Shown here piece by piece: positions 19,201 to 26,037 of a stretch of DNA of 31,378 nucleotides (position 1 is its first letter; each line of letters begins with the position of its first letter). Made by a program: the position numbers and the translations under genes. The stretch comes from Methanomassiliicoccaceae archaeon UBA113 (GTDB lineage Archaea > Thermoplasmatota > Thermoplasmata > Methanomassiliicoccales > Methanomethylophilaceae). The notes below the pieces were generated by a model. It saw only the letters and a program-made list of their open reading frames with translations, was not told the origin of the DNA and did not search any database. Location of the stretch: positions 1 through 31,378 of the forward strand of contig DAXB01000007.1 in assembly GCA_002506175.1 (NCBI GenBank), read 5' to 3'.

Positions 19201-22200
19201 AGAAAATGCATAATCGCCGATAGAGGTACATTTCTCCAGCTTTATCCCTGATCCTATTATTGCGCTGAGCCCCGTACATCCTTCGAACGCATTATTGCCT
19301 ACTGAGACAAGGTCAGCACCTTTGATTGTGTATAAAGAAATACACCCTTGGAAGCAACTGCCCGGAACAGCATCTATCAGCGATAGATTCACAGTTCCTT
19401 CAGAATCCGTCGGTAACCCAAACGTCCTGAGAGACGAACATCCATAGAATGCCTTAGATCCCAGAGCACCGAATGTCCCACGTACTTCGGTCAATTTTGT
19501 ACAACCGCTAAACACTTCCCCTTTAATCGCATAAGAGTCGATTCCTTTGACGCCAGGTAAATCCGTGATGCTCAAAGACGTTATCCTGGATTTCAAATAG
19601 CCGAGCCCCTCGACTATTCCGCTTTCGATCGAGTCTATCGTCAAACTGACATACGATACTCCCGAATTGAAAACATTGTTTCCGGTGAACAGGGAGTCTA
19701 TCTTATAATCGGATATCTCAGAGAATCCGACCAATTCCAGACTGGTCATCTTATTGAATCTATTCAATTTCATATTGACCGAGGAATCGAAACTCTTCTC
19801 CGACACGATTACCTTCGTGAAGTTAGCAGGTGCTGTGATAGCGCTGTCACTTATGGATCTGACACCGCGCAAATCGATTATTCCCAGGGTTCCGTCATAA
19901 CTGGAACCGAAATACTTCAAAGGGGCACTGTTAAAAGTATAGTTTCCGAATGTTCCAGTCCAGTCATTGGCGATCTCCACCACATTCAATATTGTACAAT
20001 TCTCGAAAAATCCCCAACCTCCGGTTGACGCCGGATTGATGTTTCCGATTTTTGCATGTTTGATGGCGGAGCACGCTAGGAAAGTGCCTGAACCAAAATT
20101 GGTGCCAACAACACCGCTGATATCGACGATACCCTCATCCAAACCAGAATATACGTCAGTCACTTTCATGGTATTGAGAGCCTTACAAGCATTGAATGTA
20201 ACGGCCTCCGTCAACTTCACATCCTTATTGAGCATTACATTGTTGACCTTGGTTGCACCGCTGAAAGCATATCCGCCGATTGTAAGGACATTTTTCAGAT
20301 TGATGTAACCCTCTGGATCGGAATCGCTTACTTTATATGTTGTGAAACTGGCAAGACTGGAGAAAGCATAGGAATTTATTGTTTTTACTGCCGGGAGCGT
20401 GACAGACGCCAATTTCGTACAGGAGGCGAAAGCATACGATCCGATATTCTCGGCACTCTCCAACTTCACTGATTGTAATTTTGTACATGAGTTGAAAGCA
20501 TACGATCCAATCGTCTTTGCCGCGGGAAGGCTTATCGTTTCCAACGACGAGCAACCATAGAAAGCGATACCCCCCACGGTAGTGACATTAGCGAAATCGA
20601 TCGATATCAACGCTGAACAATCCTGGAATGCATTTGTTCCGATATCGGTACAGGTACCGATTACTCCGGTTATCGCTTTGCAATTTTTGAAACAATAATT
20701 TGACGGTGACACGGCCCCCACGTTGATCTTTCCATCATCGCTGTTCAAAGACACCAGATTCGTGCAACCCTGCAAGGCATAACCGGAGAATGCAGACAGA
20801 TTGGATGCAGACAACAATGTCAACATAGTGCAATCCATGTAGAACTGCCTGAACGTGCCTCCGCTGAGGTTTTCCATAGATGCTGTCTCCAAAATATTTC
20901 CTGTCGGCATATATGCATCGCTGTTGATTGTGGTCACACCATCTTCGAAATAAAGATTCTTTACAGCCTGGAATATCACTGTCGATGCGCCCGTTATCGT
21001 AATGTCACCCTTTACATGCATCTCTGTGATATAATCGCACACAAAATTCACCTTGAGAAGCGCTTTTGTGGTGAAATCCACCCTCTGGAAATGATTCTGG
21101 TCGAAAACAACCTTCTCTGTTGTACTAAATGTGAATCTTGTCAGATCCATAGTACCGCTTGAAGTTACACCCGATACTCCGACCGTCGTCAGATTCGACA
21201 TTCCTGCAAACGGCATAGGCCCCGCAATATCTGTCAGACCCTCGCCATTCACCAAGATAGTGTTTATCCCCTTACATTCTTCCAAAAGACAGTCTTTTAT
21301 GACCGACAGCGAAGAGAGGTCTGCAGTCCCGACCGTATTGCTGTTGATGGACTTTAACTGTGAATGGGAAAAAGCATATGCGCCTGCCGCAACCATGTTT
21401 GGCAGGCTTATACTATCCGCTTTTGAAGCATATGCCGCATATGCCCCCACCGTCGAGGCACTGCATGTCAAATCCCCAGTCAGATTGGGATTGATATACA
21501 GGACCGTACTGTCGCTAGCCCTGATTAGCATCTTTTCATCAGTAAACTCGTAATCCGTGGTTGGGGGAGTATAATGCAATATAGTGCCTGCAAAAGCTCC
21601 TTCACCCAGTACTGTTGCATTGCTCGGAACATACAGGTCTGGGAAAACATTCCCTTTCAGACATACCGAACATTCCTTGTATTCTCTAACGATCAGGTTG
21701 GCGTCCAACGTACCTCCGGTACCGCTGGTGTACTGCTTTATCGATGTGACCCTCTCGAGGCCACAGAATGCATATGTTCCGATCCCGGTAATGTCCGAAC
21801 TGAGCCTGATCTCAGTAATCGTTAGCCTGTGGGCCCCCCATGGTCCGCAATTCACGCAATCCGGTATGACTGTGGGCCTGGAGTTTGTACTCGTGATTAG
21901 CAATACTCCGTCGTCATCCACCGACCAATCTATCCCATCATAGGATCCGGATTTGGCCGTATCGAACACATAGCATAAACGGGCTCCACGTTCACCATTA
22001 CCACTACCATCTATATTTAATATCGAATTTATATTCACCTTAGACAGGTCAGTAACGGGTCCTCCTCCGACCATTAATGATACGGCGGAGGAAGCTGCAC
22101 TGTTGGTATAGTGGTCTGCAGTAGTACTCTGATTACGTGTAGCAGTATATGTCAACGGAAAACCGAGCACACCTTTGGTAAAGTCAAAGGTTTTGATGAA

Positions 22201-23271
22201 GGCGCGGGTTACCTGCACGGACCCCATGTAAGTCTTGTCCTGTTGAGTGTCCGTAAATGCACCATCGTTTCTGCCAAGGTAAACATTACCTCCAGTGAAA
22301 TATGTGTCCTCCATTAATTCCCAAAGCGAACCCTGTGGATTTTCCAAAAATATTTTTCCAACATTGTTACCAGTCGTCTCATAGAATGCCCCTGAAGCAT
22401 TTCCCTGACCGGTTTTCATTACGGTTGTAGGATAGCCGTATGAATTCTTGATATCCATAGTACCGGCTACCGTATATGAACAGAAAAGATACAGACTCCA
22501 CTGGTAATAGTTCCACATCATGGAAGTCTGCCCTTCGTAGTTGTTGTATGTATTAACCGCGGCAGCACGGAATTTCGTTTTAGTCGTACTACTTGTGGGG
22601 ACTACACCGCTTATCGATTTCAACTTGTTATCGCTACTATCGATATATCCCTCGTATACGCCTATTGCAAAATACGGGTAGATCTTGTCACCTGACGAAC
22701 TGGTCAGTGTGTGCGCATATGCGACAGAATCGGTGAAAGGATTGTTTGAGAACGTTATTTCGGCAGTATTGCCGCCCGTCTGATCAATCTTGAGATACAC
22801 GGTAGGAAGAACCCACATTGTATTGCATGTGGTAATGTGCGATGCCGTGGAACTGGAAGTCCAACTGCCGATGTCATAATTCCAACCGTCGATTGTCCAC
22901 TCCGCTATTTTGACGCTGAGATTATTCGGATTCAATAGTTCGTAGAATTGCCCCTCGTCCGTAAAGGTCGCGTAGAACGAATTGAAAGGTCCGATTCCGT
23001 CAGAGCCGAACGCCCAGTAATTCTCATAGCTCTGAGTGCCTGGAATCAAAGTCATCGTTCCGTTCGGATCCGTGACAACCATCTGAGTGATGATGTTCGC
23101 ACCATAGTCCGCCATCCCCATGGTCATAACATACTTGTAATCATGACCGATGACAATGTCTGCATCAGAATCGTTATCTACCGACACCGGAACAACGCTC
23201 AGCGTCATAAGAAGCACCATCGCCAAGGCCATGAACCTGACCTTCGTCTTTGCCGATGCTCTGCCTTTCAT
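13207..23271 (-). CDS. Giant cell-surface protein: BspA-like LRRs plus InlB B/Flg_new repeats, membrane-anchored
   Basis: 3354 residues, probably a secreted adhesin-like protein. Signal peptide: MKGRASAKTK then a hydrophobic core (about 13-30) and VDNDSDADI. An uncharacterised Tyr/Trp/Ser/Thr-rich region spans about 40-430. BspA/TpLRR-type leucine-rich repeats (LRR_5, units like IGSYAFNSCTKLQSV) run from about 485 to 1830. From about 1970 to 3310 there are at least ten Listeria-Bacteroides/Flg_new-like repeats ending in FYAVW, LYAIW, MYGQW and similar, with GYxFxGW cores. The C-terminal membrane span (YYCIGIIVLIAIIAFVI) is followed by RFERR; no LPXTG. The start is supported by GAGGTGA 5 bases upstream. 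Sampled stretches of the LRR part are about 43% GC against 52-63% in the helicase, suggesting transfer or different selection. It is one uninterrupted frame. Confidence 0.92.
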   Translation of the reverse strand: MKGRASAKTKVRFMALAMVLLMTLSVVPVSVDNDSDADIVIGHDYKYVMTMGMADYGANIITQMVVTDPNGTMTLIPGTQSYENYWAFGSDGIGPFNSFYATFTDEGQFYELLNPNNLSVKIAEWTIDGWNYDIGSWTSSSTASHITTCNTMWVLPTVYLKIDQTGGNTAEITFSNNPFTDSVAYAHTLTSSSGDKIYPYFAIGVYEGYIDSSDNKLKSISGVVPTSSTTKTKFRAAAVNTYNNYEGQTSMMWNYYQWSLYLFCSYTVAGTMDIKNSYGYPTTVMKTGQGNASGAFYETTGNNVGKIFLENPQGSLWELMEDTYFTGGNVYLGRNDGAFTDTQQDKTYMGSVQVTRAFIKTFDFTKGVLGFPLTYTATRNQSTTADHYTNSAASSAVSLMVGGGPVTDLSKVNINSILNIDGSGNGERGARLCYVFDTAKSGSYDGIDWSVDDDGVLLITSTNSRPTVIPDCVNCGPWGAHRLTITEIRLSSDITGIGTYAFCGLERVTSIKQYTSGTGGTLDANLIVREYKECSVCLKGNVFPDLYVPSNATVLGEGAFAGTILHYTPPTTDYEFTDEKMLIRASDSTVLYINPNLTGDLTCSASTVGAYAAYASKADSISLPNMVAAGAYAFSHSQLKSINSNTVGTADLSSLSVIKDCLLEECKGINTILVNGEGLTDIAGPMPFAGMSNLTTVGVSGVTSSGTMDLTRFTFSTTEKVVFDQNHFQRVDFTTKALLKVNFVCDYITEMHVKGDITITGASTVIFQAVKNLYFEDGVTTINSDAYMPTGNILETASMENLSGGTFRQFYMDCTMLTLLSASNLSAFSGYALQGCTNLVSLNSDDGKINVGAVSPSNYCFKNCKAITGVIGTCTDIGTNAFQDCSALISIDFANVTTVGGIAFYGCSSLETISLPAAKTIGSYAFNSCTKLQSVKLESAENIGSYAFASCTKLASVTLPAVKTINSYAFSSLASFTTYKVSDSDPEGYINLKNVLTIGGYAFSGATKVNNVMLNKDVKLTEAVTFNACKALNTMKVTDVYSGLDEGIVDISGVVGTNFGSGTFLACSAIKHAKIGNINPASTGGWGFFENCTILNVVEIANDWTGTFGNYTFNSAPLKYFGSSYDGTLGIIDLRGVRSISDSAITAPANFTKVIVSEKSFDSSVNMKLNRFNKMTSLELVGFSEISDYKIDSLFTGNNVFNSGVSYVSLTIDSIESGIVEGLGYLKSRITSLSITDLPGVKGIDSYAIKGEVFSGCTKLTEVRGTFGALGSKAFYGCSSLRTFGLPTDSEGTVNLSLIDAVPGSCFQGCISLYTIKGADLVSVGNNAFEGCTGLSAIIGSGIKLEKCTSIGDYAFSGVSGLRGELVLNVNIKPLSKYAFQGTAITKVSVVGDGELIKLSGILSEGVFTQCKSLRSVSLDGIGIVSDYAFSGCINLTLVILPDAENFYTDCFKGCDGITYLTTDAYDGEDNGMFISDGNTALSVEFGSVSFPNLIKVEGFTKVSSIEKNMFMDARKLETVSGFDSLTKLPEGTFSGCVSLTSVQIPNIVAIGNEAFKGCSSIKEISNENTSNVIMTYVTTLGDKVFEGCTELEKAYLSDSISSMGTYTFNGCDSLDRIQLPASLQTIPSYTFNGCGNLLRTSSGLLSIPAAVRLIDEHAFDGCSTIYQIVFPENLEKIKSYAFNGCMFAFRNSSNTFSVPSTVTEIGDHAFDKCTSLHYLDMSSSKVSSVGEYAFNECGLKWVKFSPVLLEIGCYAFYKCTSLESADLPSSLRYIGAYAFSNCKLTSVALPERVTDITNVFRNNRGLTHVSLPKSVTKGENAFVLDGNAKHSDRISVYVNSDSWVGGAPFTANEDLDIYSVQGSWNVRETWFNDSVTGEEKRSYNTITIPITEDELWYGGFNSPINAIEGSTIILPSVKTPKDTARYLFAYTEGGLKVGCSDDQIVVFGSMDLASVETAGPLTLHYTSSNPTVGVVSPTDADYNYGTTIVLEAAVPDAEGIFFAYWQCVLGDGITTVNYNQGDSFTIWRPVTEMRAVWNDVQFKLTLLYVKDGVLTEFPSEEVVGGNPQDVGFGQDIENLPTIKDPSEYGYDNYQFKGWYTGQNGTGVKYENGDPMPPRNLQLIAHFTPNPHYIDIYLSPAASEVSKTIVVYGETTITAIENNNNLLKYTDASHPMAATFIDASEYDSMKGMYISEWRLGTATGLLLNEGDKITSDINRIYAISDDIEYRLIYNFYDVGKEETLAQAVELNGVTLYDGDHTSLRYSDFTEDGGDRKYSLGQPKTNAKGFVDWKNPKSKTITFVSDANFVHNETSGTYVFEYTVKGSFDGSSFTVSYDKNYPGADNSNLVDSRSYKVGDTIILPTSTVMKRSGYIFEGWTWTVADDPDNRMPGGYNLEITDDLVRVHVDENMVFKFYAQWSAKSYAILYDKNGGSEISGRYGGDLRAYPDVQFKIASFSVKKSDGYRFIGWCIDPEGQGSKVYADGKQDAVVSSAEISEFVGESSDHITLYAIWKKVSYTIKFNLDGGTSTLPLTIEDVKVDDEFSLLPEGTYSYQYKNLQYWHIKDNTDEGSKYASTVKTVKLTRGMASMAEIVTEDKQDMNVITVKAIWANNRYTVTYNLTLDGKTSGSAKEYPVDKNAAGYAIDDEFYYPKGEYTLAGYDFKGWSPIAMGDTKAYEDGKFTATFASSTQTNKVTFYAVWEKKTYSIRWELDGGILTNSPFTYIDSVTHISNPVREGSVFIGWTAENLGTNAMMDAGDGTLTTRWTGTLVMATDFMNLQDAGNTVTMFANWQSKEYTLAYSINGGTCTAIKWNTLRSSVGSEAFDLAMVVDGVKPGYTLEGWSLKDGTYVGACTTDPKNPVKVKFTQTMVSASEDGETVWFYALWKPIKYYVRYFADDSMASYSTVKVSYDEPLALDEPVKAGWEFKGWRGALTGDTAQYSHNGIIWYSWDYGSEIAIGPYFIDLTTQAEGVVEMYGQWERTLYDVAYNFNGGTSGDVDGDVTGRVGQPFKFSSYGGSVKTGYTFAGWSVDKTTDISGNETFTETMAAYADINDMVTLYAVWTPITYEVEYRYDSSASYTKITAIYDVQFALESTDKTGYRFIGWESSDVDKTTAKYSIYGDYWIQWAESAETVKGPFFLNLTSKAGNTVHLDVVWELIEYKVVYNGNGGTGKVPTDESTYTIGAEFKLKPYDSLIGTNGNKNIVGWSTNPDARVAMSIDSFTEQLSKTADLTNTVTFYAVWVEGMYIVTVNVGDASVSKTPVGWTKTDSNTYTRGFEYGTSTNDVLKSWNSVSVTKEGYLFTGWSYDYSKVIDNMTITPLFDKVMQELLYYCIGIIVLIAIIAFVITRFERR

Positions 23272-23492
23272 GCTTTCACCTCCGCATCGAGGCTTGCAAT
23301 CTCCAATTCGCGACCAAACACACTAGCGGACATAACCTGCGGAACTCCTTCAGAACCGTGTATCTCTTCACAGGAAGAACTGGGGACGGACCAACTAGAT
23401 AGAACCATACGAAGCTGAGCATGGGCGGATTTACAGCATCCGCTCAAAGAATAAACGGGCCCGTACGGCTGTTGGTATTTGGATAGTGCCAT
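23268..23492 (-). CDS. Possible small leader ORF overlapping the giant gene start
   Basis: 74 codons from ATG at 23492 to a TGA that overlaps the giant gene's ATG in an ATGA arrangement. A GGATGTGAGGG stretch before its ATG could serve as ribosome site. The product has four cysteines and no recognisable domain, signal or membrane span. The ATGA overlap would suit translational coupling, but the ORF is short and unlike a known family, so it may be only part of the leader. Confidence 0.3.
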   Translation of the reverse strand: MALSKYQQPYGPVYSLSGCCKSAHAQLRMVLSSWSVPSSSCEEIHGSEGVPQVMSASVFGRELEIASLDAEVKA

Positions 23493-23717
23493 CCCTCACA
23501 TCCTTCCTGTAAACATCAATGATGCTTGGAATCAGGTCTGCAGAACCTGCATCCCAGCATTTATTTACAAAACGTTATCAGCTAACCGTATTTATGCGTT
23601 TACAGTAAGTGTTTCGCCGATGCCAAAACATTAAGGAGCATTCGCCATTCAGATTATCCTCTCTACTCGAAACACCCTGCGCCACTTTGATATAATCCAC
23701 ACAACAATCAGCAGGAC
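23493..23717. promoter_or_regulatory. Divergent promoter region of the two surface-protein genes
   Basis: Start-to-start distance of the two certain genes is 446 bases. On plus, TTTGATATAATCC (about 23686-23698) is 20-32 bases upstream of the ATG at 23718, suggesting a leaderless mRNA. On minus, TTGTAAATAAATG (23559-23571) is a TATA candidate about 70 bases upstream of the 74-codon ORF, which would give the giant gene a leader of about 270 bases. I see no tRNA, repeat array or mobile element here. Confidence 0.45.
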
Positions 23718-24578
23718 ATGAAAGGGAGATCGGTTGCCATCGTCGCTGCATTCCTGTTCCTAGTTGGAGCATTCGCCGCATTGTCATTCAATGATGCCGA
23801 TTCAGCCAACGACACTACGGCAATCACCCATCTCCACGGATACGTTTTCGACATCCCTGCCCAGCAGGAACGCGGGCCTTTGGCGGAAGTCAAAGTTACC
23901 ACGATGATCTCCTTCGATAAGGAATACGAGTCGGTCTACACCGATTCCAATGGATCGTTCACCGTCCAGTACAACTCGGAAGTGAAGTACATCACGTTCA
24001 ACATAGCAGAATACACCGTCAAGGGATGGTGCTCAGAGCTGCTCTCCAACGGAAACACCGGCATCTACACAATATCCCTCAAAGACAACTCACAGATCAA
24101 CGGGGTCCACGAGCTGTACGATGATTCCGGATATACCGCTATCGTCACGCGTTCCAACGCAGCTATCCATGGATACGTGACATCCACGATCGACAGCCAG
24201 ACCGTCTTCATAGAGAATGCCTCGATCACGATCATGTCGGACAAGACGATGCTTACCACCACATCCAACAAGGACGGCTACTTCGAATTCGATTGCTCCA
24301 CCGGTATCAAGTACACCCTGAAGGTGACGCACGGCGGGTTCGAGAACGTGATCCTTCAGAATATAGCCCCGTCCGAAGAGGATCTGAGAGTGGACATGAT
24401 CCAAAAAGACAATTCGATGTTCCTGGGATGGGACTCCGCTCATTCGCTTGCGGCCGTATGCCTTCTGATCGCCCTCGCGATAACTGCGATCGCTTTCATG
24501 CTTTACAGGAGACCCGAGAAGGAAGGCGGATTGTTCTTCATCAACGACCTTCCCCCTAAGGCGAAGAAAAGGAATTAA
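23718..24578 (+). CDS. Secreted, membrane-anchored protein with carboxypeptidase-regulatory-like domains
   Basis: 286 residues. Signal peptide: MKGRSVAIVAAFLFLVGAFA, then NDADSANDTT. Two beta-sandwich segments of the carboxypeptidase-regulatory/Cna-B-like type follow: about 38-125 (LHGYVFD...TDSNGSFTVQY) and about 148-232 (IHGYVTST...TSNKDGYFEFD), each with the GYV...G.F pattern. A membrane span (about 242-262, LAAVCLLIALAITAIAFMLY) precedes a short charged cytoplasmic tail ending PKAKKRN. It is transcribed away from the giant surface-protein gene. The shared MKGR start and acidic/Ser/Ala segment after the signal suggest a common surface system. Its stop overlaps that of fumarase beta in the palindrome TTAA. 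Confidence 0.82.
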   Translation: MKGRSVAIVAAFLFLVGAFAALSFNDADSANDTTAITHLHGYVFDIPAQQERGPLAEVKVTTMISFDKEYESVYTDSNGSFTVQYNSEVKYITFNIAEYTVKGWCSELLSNGNTGIYTISLKDNSQINGVHELYDDSGYTAIVTRSNAAIHGYVTSTIDSQTVFIENASITIMSDKTMLTTTSNKDGYFEFDCSTGIKYTLKVTHGGFENVILQNIAPSEEDLRVDMIQKDNSMFLGWDSAHSLAAVCLLIALAITAIAFMLYRRPEKEGGLFFINDLPPKAKKRN

Positions 24579-25135
24579 GGTCTGACCAGTTCGGAGTTGA
24601 CCTTATCGTACAGGCTGTTGCCATCGGCATCCATGGCTACTACAAGGGGCCCGAACCTTGAGGTATCGAATCTCCAGAGCGCCTCGGCCATACCGAGATC
24701 CAACCAATCCTGTCCGGTGCATTTCGACAATGACTCTGCCAAGGATATCGCTGCTCCGCCCGTGGCTGCCAGGTAGACGCATCCCACTTCCTTCATTGCT
24801 TCGAGGGTGTCTTTCGACATCCCGCCTTTGCCGATGATCGCACGGATTCCGAACTTCCTGACGAACTCAGGCTCCAGCTTGTTCATCCTCGCGGATGTCG
24901 TGGGTCCGGCCGCAATGACCTTCCATGCGCCATCCTCCGACTGAACCATGATAGGTCCGCAATGGAAGAGGACGGTCCCCTTGATATCCTCAGGAACGTC
25001 CTTGCCGTCTCTGATGTACTCCAATGCGCGCATATGCATCTCATCGCGTCCTGTGATGACCGGACCGCTGATGTAGACGGTCTCTCCGATCTTGAGAGAC
25101 CTGACCTCATCCTCTTTGAGAGGTGTTGTGAGCAT
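24575..25135 (-). CDS. fumB: Fumarate hydratase class I, beta subunit
   Basis: 186 residues from MLTTPLKEDEV. With the alpha subunit it forms the oxygen-sensitive [4Fe-4S] enzyme interconverting fumarate and malate. The family motif ISGPVITGRDEMHMRAL is near 30-47, followed by HCGPIM, GPTTSARM, IIGKGGM and ATGGAA. It is the size of the separate beta subunit found in archaea and many anaerobes. The ATG at 25135 lies 2 bases after the alpha stop, with GGGGGTGA about 11 bases upstream, indicating coupling. The longer reading to 25258 lies inside the alpha gene. A related L-tartrate dehydratase beta subunit cannot be fully excluded, but fumarase fits the context. The symbol denotes the beta subunit of the two-subunit enzyme, not E. 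coli FumB. Confidence 0.88.
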   Translation of the reverse strand: MLTTPLKEDEVRSLKIGETVYISGPVITGRDEMHMRALEYIRDGKDVPEDIKGTVLFHCGPIMVQSEDGAWKVIAAGPTTSARMNKLEPEFVRKFGIRAIIGKGGMSKDTLEAMKEVGCVYLAATGGAAISLAESLSKCTGQDWLDLGMAEALWRFDTSRFGPLVVAMDADGNSLYDKVNSELVRP

Positions 25136-25137
25136 CC

Positions 25138-26007
25138 TCAGAATTTCACCCCCTGTGCATACTCGACCCCTTCGGATGTTATCCTCGCGGAAGCACGGCG
25201 TGTCGCCCAGCATCCGATGTTGACGGCTACGGGAAGGCTTGCCGTGTGGCATGCGCACTTCTTGATTCTCACTCCGAGAGATGTCGTGGATCCTCCGAGC
25301 CCCATCGGTCCGAGTCCCGAACTGTTCAAAGCGATGAATATGTCTTCCTCGAGCTGCCTCAGCACCGGGTCGGGATTCTCCTCATCCAGAGGGACGAGGA
25401 GAGCCTCCTTGGCCATAGAGATGCAGACATCAGATGTACCGCCGATACCGATTCCAACGATGGATGGCGGACACGGACGGCCTCCAGCATCAAGAACCGA
25501 GTTGATGACCGCTTTCTTGACACCTTCGATCCCGTCCGCTGGGTTGAGCATGTAAAGGCGGGTCATGTTCTCGGATCCTGCCCCTTTCGGAAGGACCGTG
25601 ATCTCGGTGAAATCATCATCGGTTGGAATGTAATGGATGATCGGCATCCCGGGTCCCAGATTGGATCCGCAGTTGACGCGGGTGATCGGGTCCACGGTAT
25701 TGGGCCTGAGAGGGATCTCTTTCGTGGCCCTTTCCACAGCCTTGGCTATGTCCTTGCCGATGGAAGAATCGAAACTACCGCGAACATAGAACACCGGGAT
25801 TCCCGTATCCTGACACATCGGAAGCCCTATGTGCTCGGCCTTCTTGACATTGTCCATGATCGCACCCAGCTGGGTGTATGCGATCTCGTTGGTCTCCCAT
25901 CCGGATGCGGCCTCCATGGCCCATCCTATGTCCTCTGGAAGCTTGGTGTTCGCGAGACGCAGAAGGTTGACGACGACATCCTCTACCGGTTCTGGCAGTT
26001 TTATCAT
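25138..26007 (-). CDS. fumA: Fumarate hydratase class I, alpha subunit
   Basis: 289 residues carrying the [4Fe-4S] site. Cys65 in GLPMCQDTGIP and Cys179 in GRPCPPSIVGIGIGG are family cluster ligands; the third is among Cys251, Cys253 and Cys266 in KKCACHTASLPVAVNIGCWA. VNCGSNLGPGMPIIHY and VLPKGAGSENMT match the substrate region. It begins 30 bases after nmd3 with no clear ribosome site. An AT-rich ACAAATACTC about 25 bases upstream hints at its own leaderless promoter in addition to read-through. It works in the partial TCA pathway typical of anaerobic archaea. The symbol denotes the alpha subunit of the two-subunit enzyme, not E. coli FumA. Confidence 0.92.
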   Translation of the reverse strand: MIKLPEPVEDVVVNLLRLANTKLPEDIGWAMEAASGWETNEIAYTQLGAIMDNVKKAEHIGLPMCQDTGIPVFYVRGSFDSSIGKDIAKAVERATKEIPLRPNTVDPITRVNCGSNLGPGMPIIHYIPTDDDFTEITVLPKGAGSENMTRLYMLNPADGIEGVKKAVINSVLDAGGRPCPPSIVGIGIGGTSDVCISMAKEALLVPLDEENPDPVLRQLEEDIFIALNSSGLGPMGLGGSTTSLGVRIKKCACHTASLPVAVNIGCWATRRASARITSEGVEYAQGVKF

Positions 26008-26037
26008 GAACGATGGAAAGTACTGCGAGTATTTGTC

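Noticed and set aside
17700..21800. Regularly spaced similar DNA segments that might suggest a CRISPR or satellite array
   Set aside because: They are in-frame leucine-rich repeat units of one long protein, degenerate at DNA level and with no identical direct repeats.
23507..23605. Inverted pair CTGTAAAC / GTTTACAG in the surface-gene divergent region
   Set aside because: Eight bases separated by more than 80; too weak to call an operator without comparative data.
23578..23902. Minus-strand ORFs opposite the start of the 286-residue surface protein
   Set aside because: Antisense shadows of a gene with clear signal peptide and promoter.
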